A DNA stretch of 28,081 nucleotides, from positions 1-28,081 of IMG/VR virus record IMGVR_UViG_3300022198_000924. The stretch is one strand, 5' to 3'. The DNA comes from a virus. Shown here piece by piece: positions 9,236-18,251 of the stretch. Made by a program: the position numbers and the translations under genes. Below the pieces are notes generated by a model, which worked only from the letters and a program-made list of their open reading frames with translations, made no database searches and was not told where the DNA came from. Position 1 is the first letter of the stretch. Each line of letters starts with the position of its first letter.

Positions 9236-12200
9236 TTAAGATTGAAATTGACTAGCAATTCGACGACGCAGTGAATCATAATAAGCGTAAGGAGTCATAT
9301 CCTTACTACCCCGTGGGGCTGGACGTAGGAAGTCAATAGAAGCAATGGTTCCGTCTGCACTGACAACTCTACCAGTGCCACCCTGCTGACCAATAATTTG
9401 ACCAGTTCTCACCATTTGACCTGGGCGTAGATTAGGCTTACTAGCAAGGTGCGCGTAAAGGACATCTACTTTTTCATTAGTCGCCGGGTCAATAGATTCG
9501 ATAACAACGTAGTTACCGTAACCCTTACCTGGACCACCTTGGAAGCTAATATCTTTTACAACACCTGAAAGAACAGCTGGGAATTGCTTGTCCTCAAAGA
9601 AAAGATCCAATCCAGGTTGACCAGTGTCAAAGGTAACCGAAGATACGTTAGGTGCAAAAGATTGGAGTGGACGCATCGGGGTAGTTTGCAACGAAGCCTG
9701 CTCCATTGGAGAACCAGAACGCATCATCTCAGGACGGTTAAGGGCTTGTGCGCCACCACCGTACTTATACATTGCCTTAGCGAACTTCTTACCGTGGTTC
9801 AACATCTCAGTCTTTATTGGTCCATCAGGAAGCTCACCACGGAGGTAAGCATCATAGTTACCTGGACCTGCGTTATATGCCATAGCAGCTGCTACAGGAT
9901 CCTTATACTTATTCAAAAGACCTGAGTAGTATTGAGCACCGTAATTGATATTAGCTTGAGGATCTCTCCAGTTTTGTTGAGCAAAGAATTGCGGATGGGC
10001 AGCTCGGTTGATCTGCATCACACCAAATGACGACCCATTATAGCTGGGGATGTTAGGATTAAAACCACTCTCAATCTCCGCCAAAGCAGCAATGAATGAA
10101 GGATTAACACCAGTAGCTTGTGCCGCCTGTTGGATCATAGGACCCATGTTATTGGGGATAATACTTGGGTTGAAAGTATTAGCCGTACCAAGAGCACGTG
10201 TCGAACGCTCAGGACTTGGGTTCTTATAAAGTAGCCTCTGGAAAGTAGGACTAACACCAGAGCCTGTACTAGCCAAAGACGGGGGAGGTTGAAGAGGTGG
10301 AAGACCAAGTGCTTGGAATTGACGGTTAATAATAACCATTGGGTCCAACCCATTAGACATACCAGCAACAGCAAGTACGTCTTGAGGGATAGTGAATCCA
10401 GGTTTACCGTAACCTTCAATAATAGCTGGAGCTTCTTCCGCTGTAATAATGGCATTCTTTGTGGAGATTGTTTTCTCCAAACCATTATTACGGATGTTCT
10501 GCTTTAGCTCCGTATAACGCCGGTTAGCCCTTTCTAAAGCAGAAAGACTACCTTTGTTAAGATTAGGGAATTGAGCAGAACCACCAGGAGCATCTGGTTT
10601 ACGGAACCACTGGCTATTAGGATCTCGTGCACCTGCTTTTACCTCAGCATCCAAAGCTTGACCAACAGTTGTTGCAGCTTGATCAAATGGCATACCACCA
10701 GCTACAGCTTGATCCACACGCTTACGGTACTCAGCCCGCATACGTTCTTGAAGGAAGACACTAGAAGGTGTGTTTGGTTTGTTGGTACCAAAGGATGTAA
10801 CACCATTAGCAGTAGCCTTAAAGGCTTCAGCAGTCTCCTTGTAGATACCACTGTTGTACCGTGCCTCCTGGGCTTGGTAACGTTGAGCCATTGCCTTACC
10901 AACATTAGGATCCAACGCAAAGGCAGCATCTACAGCTTCCCTTGTGACAAGACCATCAGGGATAGCTTCTAGCTTCTTAACTGCTTCAATCTTTTGAATT
11001 GCTTCAGTTGTATGAGAAGATTGGAATTTAATGACTTCTGGTGGTACTCTACCATCATGATTCTCAACAAAGTACTTGACAGCTGCATCCGCATTTGCTT
11101 GAGTTGGCTCTGCAATAAGACCGCCCATGATACGCTTTGTATCTTTAGCAAACTCAATGTTGTCTAGGGTAAGCTCACGACGCTCATACTCAATCTGTGA
11201 CTTAGTACGAGCCTCCTGCATAGCAGTCCAACGATTTGGCCACTCTTCTTTGAAAGTTTTACCATTACCTTTGAGGTCCAAGTTACCAAGGTCATCCATG
11301 GAGTAACGGAAGTTACCGTCGCTATCACGCTCAACCGAGAACCCCGCATACTTATCAAGTGCTCCAGCATAACCAAGGTGAGGTAGAGCGGCTAACTGGC
11401 GGAAACCTGTAGGACCATACGTATTCAAGCCATCAACATTGTTCCGAATAGTACCCAGAATCAAATCTTCATTCTGGAAGTTGATGTCCTCTCGTTGGAG
11501 TTTAGAAGCCTGTGCTTGTCGTGAAAGAAGGTGCTCATTAGCTGCCTTCAAACCAGGCATCAAGAATTGATCATCAAGACCAACAAGATTAGCTTTTTGA
11601 AGTAGTGTCCTCAATGCAAACGTACCAGCAATACCCATGATTTCTGGGTTACGCTGAGCTTGAGAAATAGGAACCTCTTGCCCCTTATAGCGAACAGTAA
11701 TACCAGAGTTGATTACTGCGTCAAGTGCTATAGAGTATTGATTGGTGAGTACAAAGGTAGCGTTACCTTTATTGGAGAAGTGCGTAAGTGCAGGGTTCCC
11801 GATCTTAGCCTTTGCACTGGACAAGGGATCAGCAGTACCTGTCGCCTCTTGTTCAGTAACAGCTGCATTGTAAAGCTCACCACTTTGTAGCAGTTTAGCC
11901 TCATTATCCTTATACCAAGTCTCTTTGGTATAATCAGGGTTTACTGCAGCAGAGATGTATGAAGCATAAATCTCTCGCTTTTCGTTGGTTAGTGCAATCT
12001 CTTGTGTAGCTTTAGCTGCGGTTTGACTGAGACCAGCCAGACTGCCAAAGATTTGTTGAGCAGCCTCTTGATTAACCCTAGCTTGGTTTTGTTCGGTTTG
12101 AGCTTTAAGTTGTTCCTCAAGCTGTTCAGCTTTTAGATTCTGCTGTTGAATCTCAAAGTTACGTTGCTCTTGCTGTCGTTGATACTCAGCATTATCTCGT

Positions 12201-12370
12201 AAAGCCTTTAGATTGGTCAGACCTTGTTGCAACTCAGCCTGACGATTCCTCTCCATATTATCGACAATACGGGCTGTCTCTTCCCGCATCCGAGTGATCT
12301 CAGCTGTACTCAGTTGGAGAGGACGGAAACTAGAGTCAGGTCGTGTTGGGTTGTGTGTTAGTCTAGCCAT
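9236..12370 (-). CDS. Internal virion protein with lytic transglycosylase and M23-like domains
   Basis: The 1044-aa protein occupies the T7 gp15 position. The first ~140 residues are Gln/Glu-rich coiled coil, and the middle is helical. An SLT-type lytic transglycosylase domain spans about residues 740-870: catalytic Glu767 in EIESGFNP, then SFGVMQI and AYNAGPGN. It would cleave glycan strands to let the ejection channel cross peptidoglycan. A second domain, about residues 905-1025, looks like a LytM/M23 fold (GLDLFF with Asp922, YAHL with His974, RPGQMVRTGQIIG), but the first metal His is Gln918 and the HxH motif reads Ser1011-Ile-Asp1013, so peptidase activity is doubtful. In T7 the transglycosylase is on gp16, so the domain sits on a different core protein here. 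The gene overlaps the preceding one by 8 bases. Confidence 0.9.
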   Translation of the reverse strand: MARLTHNPTRPDSSFRPLQLSTAEITRMREETARIVDNMERNRQAELQQGLTNLKALRDNAEYQRQQEQRNFEIQQQNLKAEQLEEQLKAQTEQNQARVNQEAAQQIFGSLAGLSQTAAKATQEIALTNEKREIYASYISAAVNPDYTKETWYKDNEAKLLQSGELYNAAVTEQEATGTADPLSSAKAKIGNPALTHFSNKGNATFVLTNQYSIALDAVINSGITVRYKGQEVPISQAQRNPEIMGIAGTFALRTLLQKANLVGLDDQFLMPGLKAANEHLLSRQAQASKLQREDINFQNEDLILGTIRNNVDGLNTYGPTGFRQLAALPHLGYAGALDKYAGFSVERDSDGNFRYSMDDLGNLDLKGNGKTFKEEWPNRWTAMQEARTKSQIEYERRELTLDNIEFAKDTKRIMGGLIAEPTQANADAAVKYFVENHDGRVPPEVIKFQSSHTTEAIQKIEAVKKLEAIPDGLVTREAVDAAFALDPNVGKAMAQRYQAQEARYNSGIYKETAEAFKATANGVTSFGTNKPNTPSSVFLQERMRAEYRKRVDQAVAGGMPFDQAATTVGQALDAEVKAGARDPNSQWFRKPDAPGGSAQFPNLNKGSLSALERANRRYTELKQNIRNNGLEKTISTKNAIITAEEAPAIIEGYGKPGFTIPQDVLAVAGMSNGLDPMVIINRQFQALGLPPLQPPPSLASTGSGVSPTFQRLLYKNPSPERSTRALGTANTFNPSIIPNNMGPMIQQAAQATGVNPSFIAALAEIESGFNPNIPSYNGSSFGVMQINRAAHPQFFAQQNWRDPQANINYGAQYYSGLLNKYKDPVAAAMAYNAGPGNYDAYLRGELPDGPIKTEMLNHGKKFAKAMYKYGGGAQALNRPEMMRSGSPMEQASLQTTPMRPLQSFAPNVSSVTFDTGQPGLDLFFEDKQFPAVLSGVVKDISFQGGPGKGYGNYVVIESIDPATNEKVDVLYAHLASKPNLRPGQMVRTGQIIGQQGGTGRVVSADGTIASIDFLRPAPRGSKDMTPYAYYDSLRRRIASQFQS

Positions 12371-13616
12371 TAGTTCCGAACACCGGAGTGTTTAAATAAG
12401 AAGGTACTGAGCTGGGGAAATTATTACTACCAAATATGCTACCTAAAGTGTTTTGTCCTTGGTTCTTATACATATCTGTATAGATAGAAATACCAGAACT
12501 AATACCTTGAGTAACACCACTAATCAGCGGTCCCCAAACATTCTGTTGGACAGGTTGTGCCACAGCACCAGGACGAACTTTCATTGGTTCAATGAAGACA
12601 CGCTCAGGAGCCAGTGTAGGGGCAGGAGCATACGGAAGTTGCTCGGGTTTAATCATCAAGTTAGCAGCTGCATTCAAATCAGCCCCATACTTCTGTAGGC
12701 TGATCTGCTGCATGTTACGTTCAGATTGAGCGACAGCACTAGCAATGTCCGCATCAAGAACACGCATGTTAAATTGAGCATCAGCAATAGCACTCATCGC
12801 TGCGTTATCCAGGCTTTCAGCTTGGATTTCTAGCTTCTTAGTAAGTAGTGAAGTCTCAAGACCAAGTTCAGCAACTTGCAAAGCAGCTTGTCGTTGCTTG
12901 CCAGACAAAGCAGAGGATAGTTCAGTCATGCCACGGTAGAAGCCAGCCATCGTGGATTGAGCACCTTTACGTGCTGAACCACCAGCCTGACGTAATTCGT
13001 TCTTACCTTGAGCTTGGAGGGCATCTACAAGAGCACTTTGCTTTTTGAAGTCAGTTTGCTTAGTGTATTCTTTAAGGTTTTCTTGGATTGCTGTAATACC
13101 AAAAGTACCCTTATTGCGGACACTTTGCATCTCAAGGTCAGTTGTCCTGCGATTCAATGAAATCTCAGTCAACGCCCTTTGAAGACCCATCATCTGATCT
13201 TCACGTGCAAAAGCTTGCTGTGTAAAAAGACCAGCTAAAGCAGCGCTTTCGTTAGCGTATGCAGTTTCAGCAGCTAAGTCGTTAAACGTTAGCTGTTGTT
13301 CATAGATCCCAACAGACTTGGCATATTGCCGCATCAATTGACTGAACTCAAAATCCTGGATCTCCTTACCGCGTTCCCAATTTTGAGTAGCTATTTGGAA
13401 TTCATAATCCCGTTGGTTGAAGTAGTTTTGTTGATCTACTTCAAAAGCACGTAGATTATATTCGTTTACATTTTTAGCAATTTTCTTTGCTTTCCTTTCA
13501 GCAGCTTCAGCAGCACGCTTTGCTCTAGCATTAGAGCTGGAGGCTTGGCTGGCTCCAAAGATCCCCTGACCAATGGAAAGGGCACCTCCAATTACAGCAG
13601 CGACAGGGAATGCCAT
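12363..13616 (-). CDS. Internal virion protein (T7 gp14 position)
   Basis: The 417-aa protein opens with a short hydrophobic, Gly/Ala-rich N-terminus (MAFPVAAVIGGALSIGQGIF), continues with a strongly helical Ala/Lys/Gln-rich region to about residue 310, and ends in a Pro/Asn/Gly-rich tail. This matches small internal core proteins of T7-like cyanophages; T7 gp14 is 196 aa, so this one is about twice as long. Known T7 gp14 forms a pore in the outer membrane during ejection, and the hydrophobic N-terminus would suit this, but that is inference. The start follows the tail tubular B stop by 2 bases and has an AGGAGG sequence 8 bases upstream. The stop overlaps the next gene by 8 bases. Confidence 0.82.
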   Translation of the reverse strand: MAFPVAAVIGGALSIGQGIFGASQASSSNARAKRAAEAAERKAKKIAKNVNEYNLRAFEVDQQNYFNQRDYEFQIATQNWERGKEIQDFEFSQLMRQYAKSVGIYEQQLTFNDLAAETAYANESAALAGLFTQQAFAREDQMMGLQRALTEISLNRRTTDLEMQSVRNKGTFGITAIQENLKEYTKQTDFKKQSALVDALQAQGKNELRQAGGSARKGAQSTMAGFYRGMTELSSALSGKQRQAALQVAELGLETSLLTKKLEIQAESLDNAAMSAIADAQFNMRVLDADIASAVAQSERNMQQISLQKYGADLNAAANLMIKPEQLPYAPAPTLAPERVFIEPMKVRPGAVAQPVQQNVWGPLISGVTQGISSGISIYTDMYKNQGQNTLGSIFGSNNFPSSVPSYLNTPVFGTNG

Positions 13617-13618
13617 CC

Positions 13619-16159
13619 TTAAGTCCTCCTATAGAAACGAGGTGAATAATTTCCTTCCCACATCATAGACACCAACGACACAGGATACGGTAAGTTACTT
13701 GTCACTTTTAGTTCAAAATTAGTATTACGTTGGTGGACGGGAATAGTAAACACACGTTCAGGTTTAACAGGATTACTGTCAGCAGTGTAATAATCAGCAT
13801 CTGCTACGTGTTGTACATCAAACCATTCAGTAGAACCTGTTGGTCGCAGTTGGAACCGTATAGCACCTGTCCTACCCACCGAGAATTTAACCCTAGAAAT
13901 AGTTAACGTTGCAGTAAAATCAGTAGTAGTTTGATCACGTCTAAAGTAGAACTTAGGCAAGGTTACATCAAACGTATAGTTATACCCTACAACGATACCG
14001 TCAGCATAAGGCAAGAAGTTACCTTTTACTTCAAAGTATCGATAACCTGTGCCAATCTCTGTACGTTCTGTAGCAGCTGCCCAGTAACCAGCATCAGCGT
14101 CAACCAAAGCAACAGCATCATCTAAATCAGCTTCTGGTTTAGTGAGGAGCATCGCTGCTTCACGTTGTTGGAATGGTGTGAACGGTACATAGATCTTAGT
14201 TACATCATTCACTGCATCATACACCACCGCATCGACACCTACAGCAGGCGAGACGGGGCGTGTAAACATATCTAGGCATGGATTACCCTCTACGCTACTA
14301 GAAGCTGCTGTAACCTCTCCTGAGGGGATTTCATCAAGGGTGATGGAACCAATAGTATACTCATCCTCATGTTGTGATACAATGATGATAGAGTCATTGA
14401 TAATCTTAGCAGTCTGGATAGTACCAGGTAATTGCCATTTAGTCCACGCTTGGAAGATATCTTTCTCACCGTTGTTGTAGTACCTAAACAGGTAAAGGTA
14501 AGATGAACCCCTATCGACCAACATGATCACAGAGTTCTGCGGGCTAACAGCTAGATCATTGATCGTAGCAGGAATCCATTCAAGTACTGCTTTGCTAATA
14601 TCAATAACAATTGGATTCTGCTCAACATCCCGCAGTTGCAACGTAAACAACTTACTGTAACCTGATACTTGACTTACAAAAGCAGCCGTTGTACCGACAT
14701 CAGCAGGTGGGATATTAGCATCCATTTCATAGTTAGAGATGGCTCTAACAATAGCTGAGGATGGAGTTAATACACTACCATCTGTTGTAAAGACTTGAAA
14801 CTGTTGTCGATCACTAAAGACAAGCAAACCTTGTGGAGATGGTAGAACGTCAAACAACGTAGCAGGTCTGATGCTAGCAACATTCAAATCAATAGGATCG
14901 GAGTCTACTTGAGTAAGAGCTGATTTAACAAAGAAGTTATAGACATCATTAGCTCTACTCATAATGATGTTATCTTCTGATAGGATACCAAACCTATTAC
15001 TGTAGAAGAATGTAGAGTTAATGGTAAACCCAACAAAAGCAGGTAAAGGACTTGTAACATCATCTCCAGTAAGACGTTCAGACCACTCAACAGGTTGGAA
15101 CTCAAAAGCAGTAGCACCTGTACGAATAAGCCTATAAGGCATCGTTGTACTATCTAATCCTGGTGAAGTATCACGTGCCCTTGATTCTTCCCACACACCA
15201 CGACCATTAACATTATCGTAGGCTTCAAACTTTAGATGGAAATCATCTTCAGCTACTGTACTATTCAGTACCTTAACTTGGTGCCCTTCAAAGGATTCCG
15301 TAGGGAGACGTGTTACATCTTCGATAGAATCTTGGAAGGCATAAAGAGAGTCGTTGGTAATACCACCTTTAGCAGTAAGAGTGAATGGAATCGGACTACC
15401 ACTAGGTGTTGAGTAATCAAGGATTACATCATTAGTACCACTAGTACGTCTGATGACAATACTATTGGTGTAACTTTCAAGATACCACTTCCCATCAAAG
15501 TCAGGGTTACTTGCACTTTGTTGAGCTAAGATACCAGCCCTTACAGCATCAATCAGGTGGTGGTTAGTGTTAACATCTGAAGACGTGTAAACCAACGTTT
15601 GATCAAAGGTGGTAGATGCTTGAGGGGTAGCATCAAATTTAACCCCTTGGATCGTAACTGAATACTCAAAATCTGGTGTCAATACACTCAGCACAACTGT
15701 ACCTACAGTATCCTCAGTATAGGTACCTGCAGGAAGCATAGCAGTCGTTACAGTCCTGTTGGTAACGATTGTGGTATCTTGAACACTACGGAAGTGGTAA
15801 TCATTTTGTCCAGTACCAGTTAGGTAACTCCTACCGTTATTGATAACAGTACACCACTCACCAGTTGAAGCTACCCAAACATAAATGTTATCATCTTTAA
15901 TAGCACCAATGTATGATCCAGCTACATCACGTTCGATGTAAAACCAAGCTGCATCTTCAAGTTCAGCTTTACTAAAGAATGAACCATCAGGTTTCTTAAG
16001 GGCACTGGTGAATCTCATCCCAGTCCTTTTCAAAAGACCAAAGGTAGGGTCTGGGTAACCGTTGATGCACTCAGTAAGTTGACCGTTTAATTTTTTATCA
16101 TCATTCTGTTGTGAGACACCACCTAGGAAGTTAGGTGTTAGTTGGGTTACAGCAGGCAT
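13619..16159 (-). CDS. Tail tubular protein B (gp12-like, tail nozzle)
   Basis: The 846-aa protein has the N-terminus typical of podovirus tail tubular B proteins: TPNFLGGVSQQND, NGYPDPTFGLLKRTGMRF, then a beta-rich body with FYSNRFGILSEDNIIMSRA and YNFFVKSALTQVDSDPIDL around residues 385-430. The C-terminus ends with GNYSPRFYRRT, also usual for the family. T7 gp12 is about 794 aa, so the length fits. It should form the hexameric nozzle at the end of the tail and hold fibres together with tail tubular A. The start overlaps the tail tubular A stop by one base (TAATG). Confidence 0.93.
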   Translation of the reverse strand: MPAVTQLTPNFLGGVSQQNDDKKLNGQLTECINGYPDPTFGLLKRTGMRFTSALKKPDGSFFSKAELEDAAWFYIERDVAGSYIGAIKDDNIYVWVASTGEWCTVINNGRSYLTGTGQNDYHFRSVQDTTIVTNRTVTTAMLPAGTYTEDTVGTVVLSVLTPDFEYSVTIQGVKFDATPQASTTFDQTLVYTSSDVNTNHHLIDAVRAGILAQQSASNPDFDGKWYLESYTNSIVIRRTSGTNDVILDYSTPSGSPIPFTLTAKGGITNDSLYAFQDSIEDVTRLPTESFEGHQVKVLNSTVAEDDFHLKFEAYDNVNGRGVWEESRARDTSPGLDSTTMPYRLIRTGATAFEFQPVEWSERLTGDDVTSPLPAFVGFTINSTFFYSNRFGILSEDNIIMSRANDVYNFFVKSALTQVDSDPIDLNVASIRPATLFDVLPSPQGLLVFSDRQQFQVFTTDGSVLTPSSAIVRAISNYEMDANIPPADVGTTAAFVSQVSGYSKLFTLQLRDVEQNPIVIDISKAVLEWIPATINDLAVSPQNSVIMLVDRGSSYLYLFRYYNNGEKDIFQAWTKWQLPGTIQTAKIINDSIIIVSQHEDEYTIGSITLDEIPSGEVTAASSSVEGNPCLDMFTRPVSPAVGVDAVVYDAVNDVTKIYVPFTPFQQREAAMLLTKPEADLDDAVALVDADAGYWAAATERTEIGTGYRYFEVKGNFLPYADGIVVGYNYTFDVTLPKFYFRRDQTTTDFTATLTISRVKFSVGRTGAIRFQLRPTGSTEWFDVQHVADADYYTADSNPVKPERVFTIPVHQRNTNFELKVTSNLPYPVSLVSMMWEGNYSPRFYRRT
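13625..13630 (-). promoter_or_regulatory. Strong ribosome binding site for the gp14-like gene
   Basis: AGGAGG on the minus strand lies 8 bases before ATG at 13616. It sits inside the last codons of tail tubular protein B, so translation of the internal core genes can start on its own from within the polycistronic message. Confidence 0.75.
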
Positions 16160-17043
16160 TAGCGATACAGCGTGTGATAAGGTTGATAACTTTTATAGAA
16201 GTTCTGACCTTGGGGACTGCCAAAGTAAGTGTAATCACCTTGATTGCACTCATATTCAAGTGCCATAGCTCTTGCAAAGGCTTCCTTTTGTTGAAGCATT
16301 TGGTACTGATTGCCGTCCCCAATAATACGACTAGAGACAATAGCAGCAGCACGTGCTACAATGAATGCCTGGATGGGAGTTGGAATATTCTCCCAATCAA
16401 AGTACCAAGTAATATCAACGTACAAGGTTTCATCATCCCAAATGTATGAATGTGCTGTACGATCATAGAGTTTACCTCCACGATTTACAGCATCACGATC
16501 CATATTAATTGGGTAGTTCTGGTTTAAATCTATTTGAAGTACGTTGTTGGGAACTTGTACTTCGTTGTTCTCATCAGGTGTGATTGGGTAATCATACTCT
16601 TTATTGAATGTCCAGCCTTCTGACTGCACTTCACGTGACACTTCTCGGAGAGTATTGAGTACAATCGCAACGTCCGGGTTGGTTGGGGTTTCAAGTCTAC
16701 TTGTAACAGTCGATTGGATTAGCGTACCTTCTGATACAGTCTGTGAGATATTCACAGTGTATTCATACGTTACAGGGTCTGTAGCTGGTACGACTTCAAC
16801 ACCAGCTGTAGCAATAGATGTACCGCTAGTGACTCCAGTACCTCCAATGTAAGTACCAACAGGAATACCTGCAGTAGTAGTAGTTAGAGTAGTACCAGAA
16901 ATAGAGCCAGTAAATCGACTGACTTCATTAATTACAAGTGTCTCTTCAGTTGTCAACGTAGTAACAGGAGCCTGACCAACTGACGCCAGGATCTGATTAA
17001 CAGCTTGTAGCTCAGTATTGGAGCCAGTAGTAGGGAAAGGCAT
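16159..17043 (-). CDS. Tail tubular protein A (gp11-like, adaptor) with an inserted domain
   Basis: The 294-aa protein opens with ELQAVNQILASVGQAPVTTL and later has LREVSREVQSEGWTFN and YDRTAHSYIW, matching T7 gp11 (AVNDILASIGEPPVSTL and IQSRGWTFN). It should form the ring joining the portal to the tail nozzle. T7 gp11 is 196 aa. The extra length lies mostly between these two motifs, about residues 28-120, as a Thr/Val/Gly-rich stretch (GSISGTTLTTTTAGIPVGTY, then GGTGVTSGTSIATAG) that looks like a beta-sandwich module seen in other phage tail and fibre proteins. The gene starts 79 bases downstream of the capsid stop, after a terminator and a palindrome, so it is the first gene after a possible transcription break. 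Confidence 0.92.
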   Translation of the reverse strand: MPFPTTGSNTELQAVNQILASVGQAPVTTLTTEETLVINEVSRFTGSISGTTLTTTTAGIPVGTYIGGTGVTSGTSIATAGVEVVPATDPVTYEYTVNISQTVSEGTLIQSTVTSRLETPTNPDVAIVLNTLREVSREVQSEGWTFNKEYDYPITPDENNEVQVPNNVLQIDLNQNYPINMDRDAVNRGGKLYDRTAHSYIWDDETLYVDITWYFDWENIPTPIQAFIVARAAAIVSSRIIGDGNQYQMLQQKEAFARAMALEYECNQGDYTYFGSPQGQNFYKSYQPYHTLYR

Positions 17044-17047
17044 AGTT

Positions 17048-17066
17048 GATAATGAGAATTATTCTC
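17048..17066. promoter_or_regulatory. Palindromic Fur-box-like element before tail tubular A
   Basis: On the plus strand GATAATGAGAATTATTCTC contains the perfect 7-1-7 inverted repeat TGAGAAT-T-ATTCTCA (17053-17067). By my count it matches the classical 19-base Fur consensus GATAATGATAATCATTATC at 16 positions and the 7-1-7 form at all but two arm positions. It sits between the terminator and the tail tubular A start. As RNA it could instead form a six-pair hairpin with a three-base loop. Either a chance AT-rich palindrome, an RNA-processing hairpin or a real operator is possible. Confidence 0.4.
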
Positions 17067-17080
17067 AAACAATAGATAAG

Positions 17081-17106
17081 AAAAAAGGAGCCCCCGAAGA
17101 GGCTCC
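17081..17106 (-). terminator. Intrinsic terminator after the capsid gene (Tphi-like position)
   Basis: Read on the minus strand, GGAGCCTC-TTCG-GGGGCTCC forms an eight-pair stem (one G-U) with a UUCG tetraloop closed by C-G, a known ultra-stable loop, followed directly by six T residues. It lies 16 bases after the capsid stop. T7 has its main late terminator Tphi in the same place between gene 10 (capsid) and gene 11 (tail tubular A). This would make capsid mRNA more abundant than tail and core mRNA. Confidence 0.92.
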
Positions 17107-17122
17107 CGTACGCACATTTAAA

Positions 17123-18250
17123 TCAGAACTCAGAAGGAGCAGTGCTGGTAACGTGCAGTTCAACAGCAGCAGCAGGGTTCAGGTAGTCACAACCACAAGC
17201 CAGACGACCCAGCATCACATCACCTTGGTAGATGACGGACACATCACCGCTGGTAACTTGCACCTGAGGACCAATAGCTTCCACCATACCGGCTGCTTCC
17301 TTTTGGAAGATCAGGCCGCAGGAGGTAGAGCCGAACTCAGCAGCAGTACCGTAGTCGTTGTTGATACCAGTTTGAGCAGTGTCAGCATCTTCCAGAGCCA
17401 CTTCCACGAAGTCACCAGTGTTACCAGGATCAGTCACACCAGTGGTACCGCCGTACTTGGTACCGTACTTACCCAGGAACGGAATGTTCATGGACTTGTA
17501 GATCTTAATACCAGCGATCTCGATGATGCCATTACCGGACTGCAGAGCAGTACCTTGGACATCACGGTTCACCAGACCATTAGTACCGACCGCTTGGATG
17601 AGGGAGTAGTACTGACGGGGGTTCAGAACAGCCACACGACCGTCCATGGACACACCCTTTTCATCCATAGCAGCAGCTGCATCATAGAACGCAGCAATCA
17701 GCTTAGCGGAATCATAAGCATCAGCCTCAGTACCAGCACCGGTACCGACTTGGATTTGGGTACCACCGGGCTCAACATAACCAGTAGCACTCACAGGGCT
17801 GGCCTTACGAGCACCACGTGCAATAGCACGGAAGGCAAGACGGTCATACTTCTCAGCCAGGGCATAGCCGATCTTACGAGAGATCTCACTACGCAGGTCA
17901 TAATGAGCAAGCACTTCGTCCAGCTCATACACAAAGGCAGAGCTGATCAGCAGGTCATCACAGGTAATGGTCTTCTCGGCCACCGGGGGTGCACCGTTGC
18001 TATCACCCAGGATGCTGTTACCAGGAGTATGGAACTCGGACTTGGTGCGACCCGTGAAGATGAACTGCAGAGATTTGCCGTTCTTCAGGGTACGCTTCAT
18101 GATCAGGTCACGAGCGATAGTGTTATTTTGGAAACCCTTGAACATCTCACCGCTAAACAGCTTGAGATAAAGGGCACGGGTATCACCCGCCAGATTAGCC
18201 TGACCCAGCTGAGTAAGCTGAGCAGGATTCACAGAAGATTGAAAAGCCAT
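17123..18250 (-). CDS. Major capsid protein (gp10-like)
   Basis: The 375-aa protein lies between the head accessory block and the tail tubular genes and matches T7-like cyanophage major capsid proteins: an N-terminal segment with ALYLKLFSGEMFKGFQNNTI, then NGKSLQFIFTGRTKSEFHTPG, later RLAFRAIARGARKASP and VAVLNPRQYYSLIQAV. Length is close to T7 gp10A (about 345 aa). It should form the T=7 HK97-fold shell on the scaffold protein. The start ATG is one base after the stop of a putative 52-aa frame, and there is no Shine-Dalgarno core before it, which is surprising for the most abundant virion protein. A strong terminator follows. Confidence 0.95.
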   Translation of the reverse strand: MAFQSSVNPAQLTQLGQANLAGDTRALYLKLFSGEMFKGFQNNTIARDLIMKRTLKNGKSLQFIFTGRTKSEFHTPGNSILGDSNGAPPVAEKTITCDDLLISSAFVYELDEVLAHYDLRSEISRKIGYALAEKYDRLAFRAIARGARKASPVSATGYVEPGGTQIQVGTGAGTEADAYDSAKLIAAFYDAAAAMDEKGVSMDGRVAVLNPRQYYSLIQAVGTNGLVNRDVQGTALQSGNGIIEIAGIKIYKSMNIPFLGKYGTKYGGTTGVTDPGNTGDFVEVALEDADTAQTGINNDYGTAAEFGSTSCGLIFQKEAAGMVEAIGPQVQVTSGDVSVIYQGDVMLGRLACGCDYLNPAAAVELHVTSTAPSEF

Positions 18251-18251
18251 T

